Source: Paenibacillaceae bacterium (GTDB lineage: Bacteria; Bacillota; Clostridia; Lachnospirales; Lachnospiraceae). Taken from it: DNA of 64,000 bases. The DNA lies in NCBI GenBank assembly GCA_015057705.1, contig SVDU01000027.1:1-64000 (forward strand), read 5' to 3'. Position 1 is the stretch's first letter. Each line of letters starts with the position of its first letter. This document shows positions 44,545 through 52,080 of the stretch, one piece after another. Both the position numbers and the translations under genes were made by a program. Below the pieces are notes generated by a model that was not told the origin of the DNA, did no database searches, and saw nothing but the letters and a program-made list of their open reading frames with translations.

Positions 44545-46746
44545 ATGAATAAAAGTAAGAAAGAGAGAGAGAAGCTTATGGAAACAATTACACAAACAAA
44601 CCGGACAATATTATTTTCAGAAATTAATCCGGAAAAGCTGAATTTACTCACCCTGATCGGAGATGTCAGAGGAAAGACAAGCCTTGATGATGACAAGATC
44701 AAGGAAATCAATGAAATGCTTCTGGTAGAAAGTTTCGCAGAATTTCTGGACAAATTTGCGCCAGTTGTTTACTCCTGGTGCGATGCCAAAACAGGAAGTA
44801 TCCAGTACAGTCTGGTGAAACCAGAGAATATTCCGGACAATTGTATTACGGAAATTCCGCTTAATGAAATGAATGACCTGTTAAATATGCTGATTACTCT
44901 TCAGGGCGCAAAAGGCGCTATGGGAGTCGCAAATGTGGATTTTAAGTTCAGCAATGTTCTTGATATGATTTCACCGAAAAAAATTATGGAAGATATCCGC
45001 CAGGTGAGAAAAGAAATTCAGTATACATACGGCAAGTATATGGAGCTTGATGATGAGGATCCCAAACGCCTGGATATGGGAGACCAGTTAAACTTTCAGT
45101 TTGAACAGGCTAGCCATAACTACAATAATGTTTTAGCCATGCTTCCTCTTGCAATTGAAGATATTAAAACCCGTCTCCTTCTTGGAAGCGGAGAATCGGC
45201 ACAGGGCGGACAGGAATTTAAGGCCGGACTGTTAAGCATGGGAGATGACGGAGAATTAAAAATTCTGGAGATGAAACAGGAGGAAGGAACCCAGCTGGCA
45301 GTTGTAGATGATCATGTTAATTCCAGTCTGGTACAGACATTCAGGGATGACTACGATGCTTTGAATGATACTCCTTCCGACTATGTGAGGGAACTGGTAG
45401 TCAGAACCTTCTGTCCTCTTACCTCAACTGTGGAGAGCAGCGTAGACCGTGAATTAGAAGTCCGCAATTACAATACCTACCTTGAATTCTATAAAAAGAG
45501 CAAGGACGATTTTGTAAAGGCTGTAAAACCGCTGATTGAAAAGATTCTTGGAGTTAAGGCATTTTTTGATCAGTATCAGGTAAAGGAAAAAGGAATGCAG
45601 CCTAAGCTTCTTATTACAAATATTCCTTTGGAAATGTTAGTAAAATCAAGCAATCTTCCAAGACTTTTAACTTATTTAAATACCACCAATGATAAAAATG
45701 AGTTTGAAAATACTCTGTGGTTTGGAATTGTTCCTGATGTGGAACTTAATCAGTCCGGAGGCGGTAAGCTGCAGAGAATGCGGTTTGCAGGTAATCAGAA
45801 AGTGAAGAAACCTGGAACCAATTCCATGGAAAGTCTTGCTACCTTGATGAATGCCATTACACCTTATAAGATTACTACATTCTTCAGCTTTTCCACCGGT
45901 GAAGAAAGCACCTTCAGCTATGTGGCAACAGAGGGTATTGGTATCTTTAAAGATAAATGTACACCTTTAATGAAAAAAGAGTACAGCGAATTTGTAGTTC
46001 CCTGTATTCCTAACGTAACCATTATACCAAAGGATAAATCAGGACTGATTCTCGATAACCGTATGGTAATTGATGAGGAAGGAAATGTTGCTCTTTCTAA
46101 GGAAAAAGAAGACATTATGAAAATGTGGATCGAGGGTGTTTACATAGGAGCGGCCTACGGCGCGGCAGGTATTGCAGCTTCCTGGCAGTGTCCGGAATAT
46201 TTAAAACAAAGATTCCCCAATACATCCATGGAATACCCAGGTGTGCGTTACGATATTGAAGCAGATGATAATGCACTGCTTGTTACTACCAGCATGACAA
46301 AGGAAATTTCAGGATTTACCAATGCAATTAAGAATTCCATTAACAATACCGGCTTTGGCTTTGTGTTTACTTCCGATAATGCTCAGCATAAGGGCAGGGA
46401 TATCAGAAATATTATGGTTTACAAAGCAAGAAATTTACTAAGCAACGGTACAGAATTTGAACCCATTTACAAGACTCTTGTGGTTACCTACATAGAAAGA
46501 ATGCTGCGTTTTTACAGCGGTGATTTCAAGCAGGACAAGATCCTTAAGTTTTTCAGCAATAATCCAAGCAGCCAGAAGAGTAAATGGGATGCAAACCGCC
46601 AGTACGTTAACTCCTTACTTCAGGATGGAGATGAACTGGATTTCAATATAGATGAAAAAAATGGTATCTGTAATGTCCAGCTGACGTTCAGCAATACAAC
46701 CAGAAACTTAAAAGTTGAATTGACCAGAAAAGGACAGTCTGCATAA
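44545..46746 (+). CDS. Contractile sheath protein, probable TssB-TssC fusion
   Basis: A 733-residue protein. The N-terminal ~180 residues follow a TssB pattern: an early LLTLIGDVRGK strand, then ESFAEFLDKFAPVV, then VDFKFSNVLDMISPKKIMED and an R-x-x-x-x-x-x-Y helix, like the TssB segment that ends in DFSPE. The remainder follows a TssC pattern, with DYVRELVVRTFCP and a C-terminal KTLVVTYIERMLRFYSGDF helix like the TssC LVxxxxxHYLKVLARD helix. T6SS TssB plus TssC together total about 660 residues, so a fusion fits. The assignment is from pattern only. An ATG at 44578 with GAGAGAGAAG upstream is a possible alternative start. Confidence 0.65.
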   Translation: MNKSKKEREKLMETITQTNRTILFSEINPEKLNLLTLIGDVRGKTSLDDDKIKEINEMLLVESFAEFLDKFAPVVYSWCDAKTGSIQYSLVKPENIPDNCITEIPLNEMNDLLNMLITLQGAKGAMGVANVDFKFSNVLDMISPKKIMEDIRQVRKEIQYTYGKYMELDDEDPKRLDMGDQLNFQFEQASHNYNNVLAMLPLAIEDIKTRLLLGSGESAQGGQEFKAGLLSMGDDGELKILEMKQEEGTQLAVVDDHVNSSLVQTFRDDYDALNDTPSDYVRELVVRTFCPLTSTVESSVDRELEVRNYNTYLEFYKKSKDDFVKAVKPLIEKILGVKAFFDQYQVKEKGMQPKLLITNIPLEMLVKSSNLPRLLTYLNTTNDKNEFENTLWFGIVPDVELNQSGGGKLQRMRFAGNQKVKKPGTNSMESLATLMNAITPYKITTFFSFSTGEESTFSYVATEGIGIFKDKCTPLMKKEYSEFVVPCIPNVTIIPKDKSGLILDNRMVIDEEGNVALSKEKEDIMKMWIEGVYIGAAYGAAGIAASWQCPEYLKQRFPNTSMEYPGVRYDIEADDNALLVTTSMTKEISGFTNAIKNSINNTGFGFVFTSDNAQHKGRDIRNIMVYKARNLLSNGTEFEPIYKTLVVTYIERMLRFYSGDFKQDKILKFFSNNPSSQKSKWDANRQYVNSLLQDGDELDFNIDEKNGICNVQLTFSNTTRNLKVELTRKGQSA

Positions 46747-46760
46747 GGAGGTAATTGATT

Positions 46761-46853
46761 ATGTATGATGCAGTAAAAATTGGAATTGATATTTTGTTTG
46801 TAGTTTGTTTTGCATTTGCCATTTACAAGGTTATAAAGAAAAAACGCGGATAA
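46761..46853 (+). CDS. Small membrane protein, 30 residues
   Basis: A short reading frame encoding MYDAVKIGIDILFVVCFAFA then IYKVIKKKRG. It has one strongly hydrophobic helix (~residues 8-23) and a basic tail, so it is a single-pass inner membrane peptide with its C terminus inside. A perfect AGGAGG (46747-46752 region) sits about nine bases before the ATG, 14 bases after the sheath stop. The strong site and its position between sheath and tube genes argue it is translated. It could be an anchor or regulator of assembly; function unknown. Confidence 0.65.
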   Translation: MYDAVKIGIDILFVVCFAFAIYKVIKKKRG

Positions 46854-46876
46854 TGATAGTTTCTGCGTACAACCAG

Positions 46877-46900
46877 ATCTTTTCAGAAGTTAGAAAAGAT
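46877..46900 (+). promoter_or_regulatory. Hairpin between the small membrane gene and the tube genes
   Basis: ATCTTTTC (46877-46884) pairs perfectly with GAAAAGAT (46893-46900), but no T-run follows. It is more likely an RNA processing or stabilising stem than a terminator. A weak TATAGT (46939-46944) downstream might start a separate tube transcript. Confidence 0.4.
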
Positions 46901-46981
46901 TATTCCTATGGGTAACTGAAAGCCGCATTTACAGGGCTTATAGTTTACAAAAAATAGATAAAAGAGAATGGAGGAAAATTT

Positions 46982-47410
46982 ATGGGACTTAGAATGAAAA
47001 TCACAGGCAGCGAATCAGTGGAACTGCGTGAGACAAGCATCACTAACGTGGTGTTTGGAGCAGATATTCCCCACGATTCCAACGCAAGATCAACAGATCT
47101 TGGCTCAACGGTACTGATTGAAGGAAAGATTCTGGCAGCAGTAGGCGGGGAAGCCGCAGACGATACCAGCAAGCTGGCCAGATGGTCTCTTGTTCCGGCA
47201 GAGAATTCTGATTGCTACCGCAATGTTCAGATCGATGTGGTCAATGCATCACAGGTGGTAAGACAGATTACAGTACCCAATGCTTTCGTTGTGGACTACT
47301 CAGAGGATTTTACAGATGAAACCGGTACTGGCATTTTCAAACTTCTTATCAAGCAGAAAAAAGATAAGATGGTAAACCTGAAATTTGAAGGCGGATTCAG
47401 CGGAGAATAA
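46982..47410 (+). CDS. Hcp-like inner tube protein, copy 1
   Basis: A 142-residue beta-rich protein. It starts GLRMKITGSESVELRETSIT and has HDSNARSTDLGSTVLIEGKI, WSLVPAENSDCYRNV, and a C-terminal KLLIKQKKDKMVNLKFEGGF. Length, beta content and the place after the sheath fit an Hcp/TssD or phage tail-tube protein; sequence identity to classical Hcp is low. It is paralogous to the next gene along its whole length. GGAGG precedes the ATG. Confidence 0.6.
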   Translation: MGLRMKITGSESVELRETSITNVVFGADIPHDSNARSTDLGSTVLIEGKILAAVGGEAADDTSKLARWSLVPAENSDCYRNVQIDVVNASQVVRQITVPNAFVVDYSEDFTDETGTGIFKLLIKQKKDKMVNLKFEGGFSGE

Positions 47411-47443
47411 TTAAAATAAGGAAAAGAAAGGAAGGAACCGATT

Positions 47444-47869
47444 ATGGGATTTACATTAAAAGTAGAAGGACCATCTACCATTGATTTAGGAACAATCAGC
47501 ATTACAGGAGTGAAATTCAGAACCGATATTCCCCATGACTCCAATGCCCGTTCCACTGATTTGGGAAGCACTGTAGAAATTTCAGGAAAGATTTTAACCG
47601 CAGTTGACGGAGATCCATTTGATGGAACAAGACAGCTGGGACTCTGGTCATTAGTACCTGCAGAGAAATCTGACTGTTATCGGAAAGTAACCATTGAAGT
47701 AATTGCAGCTTCCCAGGTAATTCGTAAATTTACATACCCCAATGCATTTGTAGTTGACTATAAAGAAGACTACGGCGATACCGAGGGTGTTGGTACATTT
47801 AAACTGATTGTGAAGCAGAAAAAAGACAAGATGGCGCAAATCGCTGTGGAAGGCGGATACAGCGTGTAA
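47444..47869 (+). CDS. Hcp-like inner tube protein, copy 2
   Basis: A 141-residue paralogue of the preceding gene: IPHDSNARSTDLGSTVEISG is shared almost exactly, as are LWSLVPAEKSDCYRKV, PNAFVVDYKEDYGDT and LIVKQKKDKM. Two tube-like genes in tandem suggest one main tube subunit and one specialised form (for example tip, baseplate-proximal or effector-bearing). Which is which cannot be told. A terminator-like hairpin follows directly. Confidence 0.6.
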   Translation: MGFTLKVEGPSTIDLGTISITGVKFRTDIPHDSNARSTDLGSTVEISGKILTAVDGDPFDGTRQLGLWSLVPAEKSDCYRKVTIEVIAASQVIRKFTYPNAFVVDYKEDYGDTEGVGTFKLIVKQKKDKMAQIAVEGGYSV

Positions 47870-47877
47870 ACATGTGG

Positions 47878-47901
47878 GGGCTGCCGTTTGGCAGCCCTTT
47901 T
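47878..47901 (+). terminator. Partial terminator after the tube genes
   Basis: GGGCTGCC (47878-47885) pairs perfectly with GGCAGCCC (47890-47897) around a four-base loop, followed by only four T. It probably lowers but does not stop transcription into the chaperone and baseplate genes, favouring tube over baseplate output. Confidence 0.65.
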
Positions 47902-47919
47902 CGGTAAGGAAAATAGAAA

Positions 47920-48351
47920 ATGCTCAACTACTATAAGATTCTGGGGGTATCCTCACAGGCAACAGAAAAAGAGATTAAGGCAGCGTATAGAAAGCTGGCA
48001 AAAAAGTACCATCCGGATGTCATAAAGGATGATCCGGAAGGAAATAAAAAGATGTATGAAATCCAGGAAGCCTATGAGGTACTTGGAGATGAAGAAAAGC
48101 GGAAGCGGTATGATCTTGGCTTTGGTGATAACCGGGAGAGCACAAGACAAGAGCAGGGGAAAAACAACCGAGGCTATTCAAATAATGAGACGGAAAGACC
48201 AGCTCCTGATTTAAGCCAGTTTGAACGCTTTTTTGGTTTTCAGCCTGGAAAGGGAATGGAAACCTACAAAGAGACTAATAGCTCTAAAAAATCCACTGGA
48301 CCGGTAAATCCGGATGATTTGTTTTCTTCTTTTTTTGGCGTAAAAAAATGA
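47920..48351 (+). CDS. J-domain (DnaJ-like) protein of the injection locus
   Basis: A 143-residue protein whose first ~65 residues are a J domain ([27 protein letters not shown] with the HPD triad, [16 protein letters not shown]). The rest is low-complexity and polar and ends SSFFGVKK. It lacks the zinc-finger and client domains of true DnaJ. Its partner is probably the Hsp70-like protein encoded at 52.1 kb in the same operon. Confidence 0.85.
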   Translation: MLNYYKILGVSSQATEKEIKAAYRKLAKKYHPDVIKDDPEGNKKMYEIQEAYEVLGDEEKRKRYDLGFGDNRESTRQEQGKNNRGYSNNETERPAPDLSQFERFFGFQPGKGMETYKETNSSKKSTGPVNPDDLFSSFFGVKK

Positions 48352-48370
48352 TGAAGGAGCCCGAAGGTGC

Positions 48371-48925
48371 ATGAAATCCATCAAAAAAAAGAAAATTGTA
48401 CTTGATATGGCAGTGTTGATCTGCTCATTATTATTTAACCTGTGTTTCTTATATTTAAACCGCAAAGGCATGTGGATACAGATTCCGATCGCAGCAGTTT
48501 CGGTTCTGGCTCTGGCGGATATTCTTGTTTTAATGACCTCTCATGATACAAAAAAAAGGCAAAGCGGGGCAGATTATAAAAAAATGTCAGGAGCCAGCCA
48601 GCTGGTACTTCTGGATGAAAAGGAAAGACCAGTAAAATCCTGGGATCTGGCGGGAAAAACGGCGTTGATCATAGGAAAGAAGAATGACGAAGAAGAGGTC
48701 GATGTTGATTTAGAAGACTGTGAATACAGCACATTTATTGACTCTCAGCATGCAGTATTAAATTTTTGCCTGGATTCCTGGTATCTGGAGGATTTGGGTT
48801 CTCAAAATGGTGTAAAAATCAAAAAGGTGGAAGACGGTGGCTGTTATCAGGTAACAAACCGGCCTTGCAGATTATCGGCGGGAGATATTATTTACATAGC
48901 AAATACCCGTCTCTTATTGACATAA
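48371..48925 (+). CDS. Membrane FHA-domain protein
   Basis: A 184-residue protein with two N-terminal transmembrane helices (residues ~8-30 and ~35-57) and a cytosolic FHA domain (~95-184). FHA landmarks are TALIIGKKND, DSQHAVL and DLGSQNGVKI, ending in GDIIYIANTRLLLT. The usual glycine-arginine is glycine-lysine. FHA domains bind phosphothreonine and, in type VI systems, link a kinase/phosphatase pair to assembly. AAGGAG precedes the ATG. Confidence 0.8.
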   Translation: MKSIKKKKIVLDMAVLICSLLFNLCFLYLNRKGMWIQIPIAAVSVLALADILVLMTSHDTKKRQSGADYKKMSGASQLVLLDEKERPVKSWDLAGKTALIIGKKNDEEEVDVDLEDCEYSTFIDSQHAVLNFCLDSWYLEDLGSQNGVKIKKVEDGGCYQVTNRPCRLSAGDIIYIANTRLLLT

Positions 48926-48948
48926 GAACATAGATTGGAGAATAAAAC

Positions 48949-49446
48949 ATGAGCTTAGTAAGATGCCCAAACGGACATGTATTTAATGCAAGACGTTATG
49001 GAAATACCTGTCCATACTGTCAGATGAAATTAAAGGAAGAAAAGGATGACACCAAACCCCTTGGTTTTGAGCCTGCTGTTGAACTGCTTCAGGAAGAGGT
49101 CAGTCCGGTATGCGGATGGCTGGTGTGCATAGCCGGAGCCAGAATTGGAATGGATTATAAAATTCATGGCGGCAAAAATTTTGTGGGCAGAGGAGATGAC
49201 ATGGATATACAGATCCTGGGAGACAACGAGATCAACCGGAAGAATCACACCATAATTGTTTATGATCAGAAAAAAAGGAACACGGTGATTCTGCCTGGAG
49301 ATGCAGCTGGACTAGCCTATCTGAATGAAGAAGCGGTTTATATTCCAACAGAATTAAAACCATATGATGTAATAGAATTGGGAAAAAGCCGTTTCTTATT
49401 TGTACCTTTGTGCGGAGAAAATTTTGAATGGGATGATCAAAAATGA
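48949..49446 (+). CDS. Zinc-ribbon plus FHA-like protein
   Basis: A 165-residue soluble protein. The N terminus VRCPNGHVFNARRYGNTCPYC is a C-x-x-x-H / C-x-x-C zinc ribbon. Residues ~65-160 are FHA-like (NFVGRGDDMDIQILGD with the GR pair, then NRKNHTII and a final LGKSRFLFVPL). The usual S-x-x-H is changed to N-x-x-N-H, so phosphopeptide binding may be altered. Its stop overlaps the next start by four bases. Confidence 0.75.
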   Translation: MSLVRCPNGHVFNARRYGNTCPYCQMKLKEEKDDTKPLGFEPAVELLQEEVSPVCGWLVCIAGARIGMDYKIHGGKNFVGRGDDMDIQILGDNEINRKNHTIIVYDQKKRNTVILPGDAAGLAYLNEEAVYIPTELKPYDVIELGKSRFLFVPLCGENFEWDDQK

Positions 49447-50303
49447 TGCTGACAATAATGATTGGTATTGGAGCAGCTTTACTTGTTTCCGTCGCAGGCA
49501 GACTGCTTTTGCCTGGAGAGGAAATGAACAGAAACGAGGAAAATGAGAGCGGCTCTCTTGGCCGGTGTGTAATCAGCCAGACAATGGGAGATAAGGAAAT
49601 ACAGTCAGATATGGCAGGATTTGAATCCAGCAGCGCAGGGGTGATGGCTGTTCTTTCCGATGGCATTGGAAAAGCCAATACTGGAAAAGTATGCGCACAG
49701 ACAGCCATGGATACTGTTCTTGACGCTTTTCAGCCCTATCAGGTTTTACATAACCCTGAATATTTTTTTAAAACATCGTTTTATGAAGCCAATCAAAGAG
49801 TGCAGAAGACATTGGGGGAACGAAGAGGCGGAACATGTCTTGCTGCAGCTTTCATAAACGGATTTACGTTTCATTATGGTCTGGCAGGTGATATAAGAAT
49901 TGCCCTGTTTCGATATCAGGAGCTGATCCCCATAAGCAAGGGACAGACTTTGAATGTTCTGGCATTAAACGCCTATCAGGAAGGCGTCTTATCCAGACAG
50001 GAAACCATTTGGACGATGGAAGAGGACCGGATATGGAATTATCTTGGAATAGATGGATTTCGGGATATCGAAGTATGTGACAAACCCATACGTCTGAGGC
50101 AGGGAGACATCATTATGATGATGACCAAGGGGATTTTTGATGTTCTCTCATGGGCAGAGATGGAAGACATTTTGCTGAGAGATTACACATTAAAGGAAAA
50201 GGCAGACAGTCTGATTATGGAAGCAGAACAGAAAAAAGGTATGGACAAAGAAAACGGAAGCGTAGTGTTAATAAAAGCGGAGGTGTCTGATGAGAAGAAT
50301 TAA
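49443..50303 (+). CDS. Membrane-anchored PP2C-like phosphatase
   Basis: A 286-residue protein with one N-terminal hydrophobic segment (residues ~4-23) and a PP2C-like domain. Metal-site landmarks include VLSDGIGKANTGKVCA, GGTCLAAAF, LAGDIRIALF and a final DKENGSVVLIKAE in place of the usual D-N-x-T. The altered final motif may affect the metal site. It is coupled to the FHA gene upstream and overlaps the next gene by 14 bases. It probably reverses threonine phosphorylation that controls the apparatus. Confidence 0.7.
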   Translation: MMLTIMIGIGAALLVSVAGRLLLPGEEMNRNEENESGSLGRCVISQTMGDKEIQSDMAGFESSSAGVMAVLSDGIGKANTGKVCAQTAMDTVLDAFQPYQVLHNPEYFFKTSFYEANQRVQKTLGERRGGTCLAAAFINGFTFHYGLAGDIRIALFRYQELIPISKGQTLNVLALNAYQEGVLSRQETIWTMEEDRIWNYLGIDGFRDIEVCDKPIRLRQGDIIMMMTKGIFDVLSWAEMEDILLRDYTLKEKADSLIMEAEQKKGMDKENGSVVLIKAEVSDEKN

Positions 50304-52065
50304 TTCTGAATTCCGGACAAGGTATATCTCAGAGGAAGGTCATAAGCTGACAAACAGAGATTACTTTGGTTATGTGGAAATGGATGACTTTGCCTGCTAC
50401 GTGCTTGCAGACAGTCTTGATGGTGAACTGGAAATCAACAGTGCGAAGCTGGTGGTGGAAAGTGTGATCCGCAGCTTTGTAGAAGGACCTTCCATGAAAA
50501 AAGGGAAGTTAAAGCACTACATAAATCTTGCCCACAAGGAGCTTCTTAAGCAGCGGGGTGGAATGCATCTGAAGGCTTCCGTTGTTCTGGTTGTATCAGA
50601 TTACAGGAATATTCGCTTTTTCTATGCAGGAAACAGCCGGTTTTATCTGGTGAGAAATGCCCGTATCTTAGTAAAGACAACAGATCAGTCCCTTACTGAA
50701 AATCTGCTACGTGAGGAACGGATAACGCTGGATCAGGCGGCAGCTCACGAGGCACGTAATAATCTGTATTCCTATCTTGGAGAGCGGGGACAGCCGGAGA
50801 TTTCAGGTTCAAAGAAAATCCGCCTGGAAGACGGGGACAGTTTTGCTCTTTTTACCAGAGGTGCTTGGGAAAATTACGGTGAGGATGAATTCTTAGAAGC
50901 AGTTAAGGAGGCGACTGAGCCAGGAGAAATACTTGATAAAGCGGAAGATTCCATCCTGGGAAAACAGGAAACGGATGAGGTGGATAATTACAGCCTTGCT
51001 GTGACTTTTGTGGACAAGGTCTACCAGCCTCCTGCAAAGAAGATTACGGTAAAGAAAGTTTTACTTATTGCACTGCCTATTCTGCTGGCAGCAGGAGGAA
51101 TCAGCCTTGGACTTTTCCTTCGTCACAGAAGTATAGAGCGTAAAGAAGAGAGTCTTAAAATCCATATGGAAAGTGGCGAGGAGTATTTACGTTATGACAA
51201 CTATTTGAAAGCATCTGAGGATTACAAAGAGGCAAAGAAGCTTGCTGACGGCTTAAAGAAGAAAAAAGAATCCAAAGAAGCAGATTTATATAAGAGGCTG
51301 GCAGATCAGATTCTTCTGGCTGATGATGCGATGAAAGGGGAAGCGTATCAGAAAGCCCAGGATCTCTATCTGAAAGCTAAGGATTTATCCGTGGAATCGG
51401 GAAACGTGGGGAAACAATACATAGAGAGCCAGTTAAAGCGTACCAGAGATTATATCAGTGTATTTGATTTAATCGAGTCGGGACAGCAAAAAGAGGGGTA
51501 TGGTGAATTGGAGGGCGCATTAAAGGCCTACCGTGAGGCCAGAGACAAGGCAGCTTCCCTTTATTTTGCGGCTGGAAAAGAAGAGGCGACGGCAAAGCTG
51601 GCGGCATTAGAAGAAAAGATGGATAAGGACAGTCAGAAAACAGCATCTGCCCAGGCTGCGGCGAAAGAAGAGAGCAAAGCTGCAAAAGAAGCAGAAGATG
51701 AGTCTGTGAAAGCTGACGAGGAAAAGGCAAAAAAGGAAGAGGATGAACAGCGGGAGCTGGAAAATCAGCAGAAGTTAAATGATCAAAAGAATGCCATAGA
51801 TCTGGAAAATAAAGGAAATGAGCTTTTGACCGACGAAAAGTATGAAAGTGCAATCACTTATTATCAGACTGCCCAGGCAATCTATGTGCGCCTGGAACTG
51901 TCCGATGTTGCAGACGGACTGAATCAAAAGATTGCTGCAGCCAAAGCGGGAATCAAGGCAAGAGAAGAGAAAAAAGCCAGTTTAGAAAACGATTCTGAAT
52001 CAGACAAAGAAACATCAGTAGAATATGGTCCTGGAGTCGACAGTAAAAAAACAGATAAAAAGTAA
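50290..52065 (+). CDS. PP2C-like domain fused to a transmembrane helix and TPR/coiled-coil tail
   Basis: A 591-residue protein. Residues ~1-250 are a divergent PP2C-like domain (TNRDYFGYVEM, VLADSLDGELEIN, FYAGNSRFYLVRN, NYSLAVTFV) missing several usual acidic residues, so it may be a pseudophosphatase. A transmembrane helix spans ~255-278. The extracytoplasmic or distal part holds TPR-like repeats (EYLRYDNYLKASEDYKEAKK, AYQKAQDLYLKAKDL, YESAITYYQTAQAIY) and a highly charged Lys/Glu/Ala coiled coil (~445-510). It could be a structural scaffold for the system. Confidence 0.65.
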   Translation: MRRINSEFRTRYISEEGHKLTNRDYFGYVEMDDFACYVLADSLDGELEINSAKLVVESVIRSFVEGPSMKKGKLKHYINLAHKELLKQRGGMHLKASVVLVVSDYRNIRFFYAGNSRFYLVRNARILVKTTDQSLTENLLREERITLDQAAAHEARNNLYSYLGERGQPEISGSKKIRLEDGDSFALFTRGAWENYGEDEFLEAVKEATEPGEILDKAEDSILGKQETDEVDNYSLAVTFVDKVYQPPAKKITVKKVLLIALPILLAAGGISLGLFLRHRSIERKEESLKIHMESGEEYLRYDNYLKASEDYKEAKKLADGLKKKKESKEADLYKRLADQILLADDAMKGEAYQKAQDLYLKAKDLSVESGNVGKQYIESQLKRTRDYISVFDLIESGQQKEGYGELEGALKAYREARDKAASLYFAAGKEEATAKLAALEEKMDKDSQKTASAQAAAKEESKAAKEAEDESVKADEEKAKKEEDEQRELENQQKLNDQKNAIDLENKGNELLTDEKYESAITYYQTAQAIYVRLELSDVADGLNQKIAAAKAGIKAREEKKASLENDSESDKETSVEYGPGVDSKKTDKK

Positions 52066-52080
52066 AGTGAGGAAATATAC

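Noticed and set aside
51455-51853. 132-codon minus-strand frame within the PP2C-TPR gene
   Set aside because: Shadow of the Lys/Glu-rich coiled coil; its Phe/Leu/Pro richness comes from the complementary codons.
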